A stretch of DNA of 62,883 bases. Source: a virus. The stretch spans positions 1-62,883 of IMG/VR virus record IMGVR_UViG_3300008259_005074. One strand, written 5' to 3'. Position numbers and translations under genes: made by a program. The notes beneath the pieces were generated by a model. That model was given only the letters and a program-made list of their open reading frames with translations. It did no database searches and was not told where the DNA came from. Of this stretch, positions 39,817-51,800 are shown piece after piece. Numbering within the stretch: position 1 is the first letter of the stretch; every line of letters starts with the position of its first letter.

Positions 39817-42800
39817 TCAGACCCTTCCTTCAATGAACCAAGCAGCTTCGGTATTCTGTTCCTGTAAAGGTATACCGTTGCTGGCTGTGTTTATGCCTTG
39901 GGCGTATAACACCTTGGCTTGGACGATGAATATGACCACTTCCACACCCGACTGCGGTGCTGTGGCAAATGTTATCGTGATTGGATCCACAGATGATACG
40001 CTGTATTCTGAAGCATCAACTATAGTTCCGCCCACGCTGACCTGTATGGGTCTGGTCACTGATATATCTGTGACAAAAGTGTCTGTGGCCACATCTGCTT
40101 GGGTGATAAAGAATGTGTTGCTGTTGAGATCATTGATCACTACCACACGCTCGGCTGGAATCACTGTGTCAAATTGCACAGTGATTGGGTTGAGATCAGT
40201 GACGTCATAGACCGTTTCTGGCTGTAACACTAAATCAGTAGCAGAGAAGGCAGCGGCCCAACGGCTGGTTGAGCCTGTGGTGGGCACGGTCAGTGTAGAA
40301 ACAGGACCAGAAATTGGCGTATATGTCACGCGGAACTGTAATCCAGCATCAGGAACAAAATTCAGTTGCACAGTTATAGGATTCACACTGATGATAGTGA
40401 AATCGTCTTGAGGTATCTCTACCAGGGTGCCAATGGTAGGTCCAAGGTAGCACTGGATAGATCCACCAAGATACACATCAATTTCGTTGACATAGCCAAA
40501 TTCTGCGTTGTATGTGGTAGTGCTACCGTCGGCCAAGAACGTCTGTTCCAATGTGTTTTGTTGGTAGACATTTGGTAGCAATTCGCCTCGACCGATGCTG
40601 AGCACAGGTGCATCTATTGCATGAGAATCTGCACCAGTTCCTGCTGTGCCGCGTCGCAGTCCGCTGACTGTATTGGCCCAGTCGTCTCGTTCGCGATAGG
40701 TAATGCGTTCACCGTTGACAGTAATCTGTCCAAAGATATTGTTGGGTAGATTGGGTTCATCGAGATTCTTGGCATCTCTGACATAGATGATGTCGTCTGT
40801 GGCCGACAATGCTTGCGTGAGAACAGTAGAAGTGTCAGGCAATATCCGATAGATCTTCTGTATCCCCAGCATGTCCTGGAAGATACGGAAAGCAATAGCC
40901 TCAGGAACCACAGTCTGTGTGAACGAAGTTATAGCGACCACATCTCCTGGACCAATGATACTGCCACTGATGGTCACTACACTACCGCTGACCGTGAATC
41001 CATTACCGGCCAGCAGTCGCCAACCATTGAGGGTGACCCAGAGGCGTTCAGTGTCCAAGATTGGACGACCAGTGTCAAAATTGTTGGTTTCAATCACAGC
41101 GCCCGCAGAATAATCGTAACTGCCCGGGAGTCCTGTGACATCTCCTGCATCAAAATTGGTGCTGTCATAGGGCTCACCAATTGTGGTTCCGGTCTGTGTG
41201 GGTCCTACAAATACCTGGGTCAATAATCCTTGTTCTTGTGTGTCATTCCATGTAGTTATACCAATCACTGCACCAACAGAAGCACCTACTCGCAATATCA
41301 ATTGATCGTTGTTGACTATGTAATCTGCATCTGTGGTAAGTGCTATCACTATTGTAGTTCCAGGAGCAGGCGCGGTATTGAACTGCACATAACGATCACT
41401 GCTGCCATCCCATGGACTCACAGTGTAATCAACTGCCAGGAACAATCGTTCTTGATCTACATAGACTTCGACATCGTTGTCGCTGATCAAGCCTTGATTG
41501 ACTTGTCCACGAGTGGGCAGATAAAATGGTCCTGCGCTGGATCCATCGCCAAAGTATTCCACGCTCTCTGCGGGACGCAAGCGGTTACCGTCACGTTCTA
41601 CGATGAGGTTGATATCGTTGGTGCCTTGGAGACTGTTGTCCAAAATATAGGTATCAGTGCTGCCATCATATATGAAATACTGTGTGAGAGGGAAACTCCA
41701 TGTTTTCTGAGGAGTGGTGATGCCCATCACAGTGACCACTACCCAATCATTGATGCCATAGGTATCAGCAAAGGTAACTGTGGTGGTTTGACCGCCTGAA
41801 CTAGAAGCGTAATTGTAGTTCGTGATGATCGCACCGTTGACCACGATATTGAGTTCGTAAATTTCGTTGTAGGCCACGGGCAACAACAAACTGTTGCCCA
41901 CTAGGTTGCCTGGATAGCTTTCTTTGTAGAGTTGGCTTCCGCCTCCGATGCCATAGATTTCTATGGATACAATATCTCCGGCAGCGGCGCCTGCCGTCAC
42001 AGTCACTACCTGGCTGGGCCAATTTACGGTATATTGTTCTTGGGGTATGAGACTTACTCTATTGGTGATATTGACCACTCTCACTGCCACAGCATGCGCC
42101 ATGGCATCAGCAAAGCTCACGGATGCGTTGCTGGGTGTCCATGCGAGATTCACGGTCTTGATATTGAAACCGTGCCCGTCGCCGGTCCAGTCTGAACCAG
42201 GGCGTGTATACACACGCATGTCCAAGGTGTCAAACGTGGCACCGGGAACCAATTCTTCTGGTGCATGGCTGGAATAGGTGTCTATGAAAGCGCCGCCGGC
42301 CACGTTTATATCCGTAGTGCGTTCACCGAGATAGGTGTCAAGGAATGAACTTTCATAGATCGCATCTAGGATCGCTGGATCGTATGTGGGACGGCCTTCC
42401 GGACCGTAGTCGATGTTATCAAACGGATTGATGTCAAAATTGCCCACATCAAATCCGGTGTTCTGATCAAATCCAGGACCTTTGACTTGCACTCCTGGGT
42501 AGTCAATGCCCACGATAACCTGGGCCAATTCTCTGCCGGGTTCATTGGGGGTAGGTGCATACAGACCTATCACACGATCGGCAGCGGCCAGTGTGGCAGG
42601 ATCAACCAAAGTATAATCTTCAGGATCAAATATAGAACCACTGTCCAGTTCTGAACTGTCATCTACTTCGTTGACACTGTAGACTTGATCTTGGAAACGC
42701 ACCAACTGACCTTCAGCATACTTGGTATTAGGCTCCCAATCCAAGACTTGGCTGGTATATTCATAGCGGTCAAATTTGATGGTAGTGGTGAAATTACGCA

Positions 42801-45800
42801 CCAATTCATTGCCCATCACGGCCACTACACGGGCACCTGATCCATTGCCACCCGTTATGGTGATGGCAGGAGTTATGGTATAACCTGTGCCCGGATCTAC
42901 CACGATCACTTGCACCAATTGTCCACCGGTATTCACCCGAGCCACAGCCAATCCAGGAGCACCAGACCAAGCCAAAGTCAAAGTGCCATTGGTTTCGGTG
43001 CCTTCGGTAAATGTAGGTGCCAAGGTTCCTGATGTGCCATCGATCTGCACAGTGTATAAGTTACTGCGATAGAATATCTGTTGGCCTGCTGTGTAAACAG
43101 TATTGGTCTGCCATTCAGCACCAATAACTACCTGAGGCGCGATGGTATAACCTGCTCCGGGTTCTATGACATCTACGGCTTGGAGTTCAAGAGTATAGTG
43201 CTGATACCATTGGTTCCAGGGCAGAGTCTGCCAGATTGGTGCTGTGCTAGGAGTGCTAGAAACAGGATCCAACGGTGGTTCGCCGTCATCCAATATGGGG
43301 CTCACAAACTGGTTGTAAGTGGTATCAAAGTAGGCCGGACAATCAAAATCCGTGACACTGCCTTGATAGGTATCAATGCCTTCGTATTTGAGATTGAACT
43401 CTTTTATCTTGACGTGATACGGTTTGACTTCTTTGATGTATTCCAACACAAAGTCCTGGTTGTCTTGGCGGAAGATCTGATAGGGCAAAAGGTCACGTAT
43501 CTTGTGATTGACATCAATCAACGAAGTCTTGAACAGCCACTCTGGTGCCACTTGTTCTTGCAAGATAAAGTCAAACATCAGCATCAAGAGATTGTTTCGG
43601 AATATCAACAGTTCGCCAGTGAGCAATTCTTCGTTGATAGCACGTATGATCTGGCGTGTTTCTGTGCCAGGGAATGTGTCAAAGTATTGGCTGTCAAAGG
43701 TTTCGATATCAAAACCAAAGCGTCCCAACGCATAGTCCCAGATCTCGGCCTTGACTGCGATGGTTCCATCTTCCAGCACCACTCTATTCCATGTGCCATC
43801 CAACAATTGGTAGATTTCAAATTTGCCAAAACTGTTACGTGTGACTTTCACACTGGAACCTTCGGGCAGGGTCAATCTAGCAAGATCGCTGAAAGTGGCC
43901 ACTTCGGCGGCAGGTCTCTGTGATGTATTGTAACCAGGTTTGACCCAATCAATATACTCCCAGAATTTTTTAGTATCATAGTTCTGCACTCGGCTTAGCA
44001 ACAATTCTTTGGGTGACCCGATCAGAGCAGATCCCAAGACCACTGTGTATATGGTCCAAAGACCGTTTTGTGTGGAATCAGATGCCACTAGGTATTTGTA
44101 TCCTGGTGCGACTTCGTCGAGATTTTGATATGTCAATTCAGCATAGGTCAATACACGCTTGTTCCATTCACCAGATGCTGATGTAGGCTCGGGCTCTTCG
44201 CTGTTCAGTAACGTGAATGGCCGGCTGTCGCTGATAGGAAACTGCGCCAGTATAGCATTGGCACGTTGGAGATAGTTTTCCAGTGCCAGGAAACGGTCGA
44301 CAAAGAAACTCTGACGAGGGCGGAATTGCACACCATACAATTCTGCAGGACTCAGTGTGGGATCTGGAACCTTGTTTCCTATGGTATCTTCGCCGCAGAA
44401 CGAATCCAGCAGTTTGCGATACAGTCCACCACTCAAGAAACTGTTGGGGTTGTCTGTGGCAATGAGATCGTATTCCACGTGGACATTGTCATCATTGGCT
44501 ATGCGATCAAACTCTACGTGCAATATGGTATCTTGGGCCGATATGAATGATCTACCATTGTAGATGGCAGTGGTGCTGGGGCTGATAAACGCCACATAAG
44601 GTATGCCGGAACTGCGAGGATTTTCGATGTATTGGGCCACGGCCTGCACACTCAATGTCTTTTTCACTTGGGTAGCCACTTCGCGTATGCCCTTGACCCA
44701 GAAGAAATAACGAGCCGCAAACAATCCATCAGGATTGAGTTTGCTGGTCACTGTATAGCTGGTAGTGCTGTAAACTTCGCCTGGACCTTGATAGGCAGCC
44801 GGTGGTGTAGGACTTTCTATCCACTGATAGACATCCACTGTGGATCCCGGGAACAGTTGACTCCAACGGCGCGAACGATATGCTATGGAATCCTGATGAT
44901 AATCAATGAATCGCACTGTGGATAAGTCCCACCATATCTCTCCAAGATGGTTGTCAGTCCAGGTATCTCCATAGTTGTTCACTAATCCAGTGTTATAGGC
45001 TGCAGGATCCAGTGCGCCAAGATAATCAATATTCTGTCTAGCGGCACCTAAAATTTTGCCTTGTAGTGGATCAATAAAGTCAAAATACTGTGTGATCTTG
45101 CTTTCCAGTCGATCATACATGAACACCGAGTTCATGAGATTGACATCTACTATAGGAGTCTGGCGATAGACCACGTTCCAGGCTGGCAATCTATCAATGT
45201 TGTTGAGTTGTGCCACACGCCCAAAATCTCCCACGCTGTCATCCAAATCGTCTTGGGGACTGCCTACCAATAGCACACCACCTTGATAACTAACAGCCGT
45301 TCCGAATTCGTCCAAGGATCCAAGATCTTCATCATAGATCTGTTGTCCAAACACAAACTTGGAAGGATTGGTTACGCTGCCATTGGCCGCGGATAGCAAA
45401 TCAAATGTATAGACCACGCCGCTTTCGGGCAATGGATCAAAGAATTCTGTGGACTTGCTGTCAAAAAATGTAGTGCCTTCATCAAAGGTTGTGGGTTTGG
45501 CCGCTGTGCCTTGTGGCGAACCGACGATCAATGTAGTGGCTTCGTCGGATATATTGAGGCTGGCTCCAAAATGCGCATAAGCGATAGGCAACGGAGCTTC
45601 TATGGTCTGGGTATAGACCATGGGCTCTAACCCAAGATCATAGTATGCTGTGCCCAGGCCTGGCATGACCAACAGTTGTGTAAACGGAACAGCGGCATCG
45701 TGGTTAGCGATGGTTATATTGAGATAGCCGTCAGTGGTGAATGCGTTGACGTTGGGTAAATTGGCAGTGACAATATCAGCGGCATACAAAGCGGCCCAAT

Positions 45801-48800
45801 CGCTGGCTTGCCAATATGTGGTGTCCGTCAATGCCGCGCCCACTGGCACAGTGCGGATGCTACGATAGATATCACTACCTGATATCACGAAAGTATTTGC
45901 GGCCCAGCCAATAGCACTGTTCCAACTAGCAGGAGTCGATACTGCGACATCAACATTGTTGATCCGTATGGTATCTCCCGGAGTCAATGTGGGATCTTGT
46001 GTGATGCCTTGGATGGATCCATAGAGACGATTTTGATTAACGAATCTTTCCACACTGCCTGCTTCAGGCAACACAGTGGAATCGTTGGGCTGACCAATGT
46101 ATAAGCTACAATTGGTAGGACACTGATCTACCACTCGACCAAATGCGGCGGCAGCCACAGGTGCGTTGCTCTGCACCGCTTGCATGAGTTTGAAAGTGTT
46201 GGTAGAAATCTCCACTACATCGCCCACGTTCAAGGGTGCAGTGATAGTGACTTCGTTGGTCAGATAATCCACAGAGAACTCACCGTTGTTGTTGCCATTG
46301 GCATCTGGCACTAGATAGGTAGCATTGACTTTGACAGTGAACGGTGTATAGGCTCGCACAGTGCCGGTGCCAGATCCTGTTCCAGTGGCACGGAATATTT
46401 CGCCCACGGTGTTGGTATCAGCACCAATGGCCACATAGTTGGTAGTTCCCACAGTGAGTATGCGATATACTTTACCTATTTCGATTGTTGTAGCATTTTG
46501 TATCACCGGCCTCAGAGTGGTAAACGTATCCTCACCCGCTGTGGTAACTGTGAAACTTTCAATGCTACGATCGATCACATAGGTTTTGCCAGCCAGTAAT
46601 TTAGCATCAGCGGTGTCATCAGGCGCACCTACCACTACCTGAGCACCGTCAGTGGTAGTGGTCACACTGTGTCCAAATCTGCCACCCGACAATCCTGGTG
46701 TTTCAATGAAATCAATGTATTCCCAATAAGTTCCGCTGGTGAACAGTATGGTGCCAGTGGGTGGTGTCAACAAGAAAGTTACTACCTTGGTAGATTCGTC
46801 AAAACTGTAGTCCATATTAGGACGTTGCAACACATCATTGACATACACACTGAAACTGCTGAGATTGCTCACGGTATACAATTCAGAGATATCAAATGTA
46901 GCCTGCGGCGAAGTAGTGATAAATGTTTTGCTTTGCAATCTTGTGCATCTGACTACGTCACCGTCGTTGGGTGGTGCGTCAAACACAACAGTGCCATTGG
47001 AATAGTTGTATTCAACTCCGGCTGTCTTAGGAATATTATTGACCACAACACCAATTTGCGTGGCACCAATACCGCCATCGGCAGAGTCATCATCTACCAC
47101 TATCACATCGCCTACATAAAATTCTGTTGTTGACCCATCACCAGTGAATGATTTGGCTTGGAACTGTATGTTTACACGATTGTATGCATACACCCGATCG
47201 CCCGATGGAGCACCCACATACATCCAGCGTTCATCAGTGCTGATGGCCACACTGTATCCATACTCATCAAACAAAAAGATATTGACTGTTTCGCCACCAG
47301 CCAGAGGTGTGGTCAGCACCACGTTGGGTGCGCTGTAGGTCCAGTCAACACCACGGATCAATACAGTGTCATCGACTACCACTCCCACGTCAGCGGGATC
47401 AGTTATGGTGATAGAACCCGAAGGATTGAATGTGGTTTGGCTGGCGCTGGCCGTGGTCTGATACAATCGATATGGAACTTCAGTGATCAGTTGGCTTTGC
47501 AAGAAACTGCCTGTGTTTTGATTGCGGGTGATGGCCACGCTGTAGCCTTGTTTGGCCCAACTGTCGGGAGCCCCGGCCACTGCCCACTGGAGATTGCCAG
47601 TGGCCACGCTGGCACCATAGCCCTGCAGATTGTTAGCGTTCATGGTCAACTGCTGGGTTTCAACATAGGTCGCGGTAGATGCTTTGCTAAAACCATACAG
47701 CGCACCTGCTCCTGAGTTTGCACCTGGGGCACCTACTAGACAGGCTAGATTGTTGAAACCTTGAGATATGGCTGTGCCAAATCGTCCATTGGTTTCTGGT
47801 TCCTGAGGAACTAATTCAGCAGGCGAACCAAAGGGATCGATCTTTTCTAACACTACCCAGTGTCCTGTGCCATCATCGTCTACCCAGGCTTGATTGCCAG
47901 GCAACAAGCGATTGGCATAACTGAGAGCACTGACATCAGCGGCTTGTCGCACACGCATGCTTTCCAGCACAAAACACACACCATTGCCCGTGATTTGGGT
48001 AGCAGGCGCTGGAATAGCCAGGATCACTGTGACTGTGAACAAACTAGGTATCGATAACACACGATATGCACCATCAACTACACTACCAAAATATTTGATC
48101 ACGATCTGTTGGTTGACTTCAAGATCGTGCGGACCGGCAAATGTTAGGGTGCAAGTTCCGTTGAGATTGTCTCGGACCTGGGTGACAGGATAACTTACCA
48201 GATTGCTACGATAGATATTCCAATCATAGGCGTTGTCTTTGGCTACCCAGAAACTGGTGCCAACCAAGATGTTGTCAATGTCTGCGATGATAGGTGTGAG
48301 ATCTTCAAAACTAAACACTTTGACATCGGCGTCGTCCCAGTTCACATAACCAGCATTGGGCAACTGTAGATCCGGTTGATTCAGCGTGATCACGGGCAGT
48401 ATCTCAGGATCAGTTATCTTGTAACTTTCTTTCCAGAGTTTGTCGACCTGCACTGTCTGATCTGCATCGCTGAATTGTTGTGGTTCAATGATCTGGATGG
48501 TAGAAGGATTACCCAGCAACAATGCCTCGTTGAGGCGCAGTTCATAGTAACTGCGATTGGCATTAGCACCGTAGATAGAGCGCAGTATGGCCCAGTTTTC
48601 AAATATTTCATATTCGGCTACTTCTTTGCCAAGATTGGCTTTGCCAAAGATATCTGTGGCCTGTGTGGTGCCTTTGGTGCCCAGGAACTGGCTATAGAGA
48701 TTAACTTGGCTGATATCGTCCAAGTTGAGATTCTGCATGTATCTGCGAGGGCGGAAACCTATCAGGCCAAACGCAAACAGGTCGGCATCACGTTCTAGAT

Positions 48801-51800
48801 TAGCGGAATATTTGTCATAGAAATTGCGGATGTTTTCAGCCTGGGTGGCAGCATTAGGCAACAGGCCTTTCTGTATCTGATCATAGTCGCTCTTGAGCCA
48901 CTTAGCAAAGTCAAAAACAGATTCTGGAGGAATGATCTCTACCGCGGCCCAGTAAGCATCTTTGTATTTGACGATCTGTCCTTTGCTGTAACTGGTGTTG
49001 GGAACCCATGGCAAGATGTTGTCTTGATTGAGTATGAAACCTTGTGCGTCAAGGCTGCCATCCCAATCGTAGGTGGTGTAGCCCACAAACAACAGGCGAC
49101 TCTGGCGAGCTCCGGTGGCAGGATCATAGATCAGATCAGCAAACACAGATTGATTGTCAAGCACGATCATGTGTTCATAGGCACTGAACTTGGCATTGAG
49201 GTAACTGAATGTGTTGTTGTTCACTCCACGCAGTGTGAGATCATTGCCAAAGCGTTCAACCACATAGTCCTGCCCTTGCAGGGCCTGCTTGTTCTGATTG
49301 AGCAGGATGTCTTCGGGCGCCGTGACACTGAGTGGTTCAGCCACTAGATCAGGTTTGAATACATTGAGTTTGTTGGCCACGGGGTTGATATTGATCAACG
49401 ATCCTGGTGCCCATCCTTGCTGGCTCCAGTAGATGAACTCTTGTGCCATCTGTGTCCAATTCAGTATACGGCTGCCGGCTTGATCTTCAAAGGTCATGCC
49501 TTGTGCTTCCATGAAACGACCATAACTCAACAAGAAGTCAACCACAGATGATATACCTGTAAACTCATATCCATAAGGAACTTGCACCACGGTGTTGCTG
49601 TAATCCTGTGGTGCGCGAACTACTGTGTCGGCCGCTGTGATAATACGGAAATTGCCATTGGGGATGGATGCAAATATTTCAAAGTATGGACGTGTGGTCG
49701 AATAGCCATACACAGCGTAACCAGTCTGTGTTTTTTGGATGATCACAGAACTCCAGGTCAACTGTGCCGATGTAGGATTGCGATACAGCAACAGTTGATA
49801 ACTTTCATCCGGCAACAAAAGACTGGTATTGAGACTGTTGGGGCTTGACTTCTCTGTGAATATCTTGATGTATTGTTTGTCACTGAAAGCAGCCATTCTA
49901 TAACACAATCTCACGTCTAGATTTTCTAGTTTGATTTCAAGATCTCTAGTAGAATCCAAACCTGTCTGTCGATTGTAGTCAACGATCCAGTTGATGTAAC
50001 TGTTCTTGATGGTGCCATTGCCGTAGATTTCCAACTGGCTGGGCTGTATGCGGAATCTATTGTCGTAAAGATACTGTCCAAATTGTTCATTGTAACGATA
50101 GAGATCTCTATCGGCAAACAGGGCAAAATATTCTGCCGGCCTTGTCAACGCCAACAAGCGTTGCACAGCAAAAGGCCATGATGATGACTTGCGCCATGAT
50201 GCTTCTACCGGTCCATCGTCGCCCACTGTCCAACTCTTGCGGAAGCTTCCGGTGTCGTATTCGCCAACCATGACATCAAAAGGTGACAGCAACTGACCCT
50301 CTGATCCGGCTGGAACCACGCCGGTCAGTCCAGGACGTTTGTATTTTTCAATCACGTATGGACCCATGGGATCCAGGACTAGACCATTCTCGAGATCTTC
50401 CCACAGAACCAAGTTACCAGATGTATATGGTGCAGGACCATATTCTAATTCCCACCATGTGGGTTTCTCTGAGAAACCCAACATCTCCCAAGGTCTGGTA
50501 TTGGGTGCGTCGGTGTCATAGAAATATTCGTAGATACCGCGCCAATTGCCCAACAGCAATTGACGGTTGAGTTTGTTTTGGCTTGCGCTGTAATTCCAAG
50601 TAAATTGGTTGTCAGGAATGTAATCTTGTTCTCTATAGGCCAACTTATTAGCACCCACCCAGGCCAAAAAGCTCACACCCAGGATCTGATTGACCTCAGC
50701 GAGACTGTAATCTGTAGTGCGGAACTGTCCTGGAACCACATCCGTATAGGTCAGTGGTATAGGATTATCATTGGGGCCATGAGTAGGGCATTTGAGATTG
50801 TTAAAAATGCGTTTTTCAAATTCTAGCAAAACTTGATCACGTATGTCTTCATAGGCCACAGTGATAGATCCATCGTGCCCGCGGATGACCAGTGTGGGTT
50901 CTACATAAGCATCATCGAGATAAATTTCAGGCATGAATGAAGCATATAATCCCAACTTGGTTGGTGTTGACGGAACAAAATTACCATAAGTGGTAGTGTA
51001 TTCTCGAATGGTGATGGTATCACCAATGGTCAATGGCACCAAGATAGTCACACGAGGACCGTCGACGGCCACAGTGTAGTCAATATCGCCGCCCAACAAT
51101 AATGTATCATTGAGATATATCAAGATAGCACGATAATTGGCCGAGTCAAAATCATAACTGTAGAGAGTATCAAAGGTATCGTCAGTGATAGGTGTGACCG
51201 TATACACTGTTTGTTCGTAGGTCTCACCTGTGGGCAGACTGTCAGTCCAGTAAAACGGTGTGAGTTCGTTCTTGCCAAGATTGATCAACTCCACGCATTC
51301 GTCCAGTATCTGCGCTGTGGTCATGTTTTGCCAGTCGTAGCGGACCACAGTATCCATCAAGACATTTTTGAATTTTTCATACTGCTGGGCGCTGAATTCC
51401 AATGATTTAAAGAAATCAAATCCGGGATCATTGATAAACGTCGAAGCCAGAGTCAGCGGAGAACCTTGTTGCAGTATGATCTGGCCGTAAGGGATAAGAT
51501 TGCCTAGGTCTCTAGTGTTGTTTGGACCGGCTATGTCTCCGGTAAAAGGAATGAGATTCTGGCAGATGCTACCATAATGATTGCGCACAGTGCCCAGAGT
51601 CACTTGAGGAACATCAGCATTGATCGCATTGTTTTCTAGGTTTACCGGCACGGTGTAAAAGCCCACAGGACTGGCAACCTGGCTGATCACGCTGACTTCC
51701 ACGATGTCGCCCATGGCCGGAGGAGTGATGAAAGTGATCACAGTGGAACGGTTGGCCTGCACAGCATAGGTGTAGGCATCAGTATCTACGAAAATAGAAT

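Noticed and set aside
43081-43923. A 280-residue plus-strand frame opposite the giant gene
   Set aside because: It is antisense inside a 14.5-kb coding region, one of many similar frames there, with no motif, start signal or conserved look.
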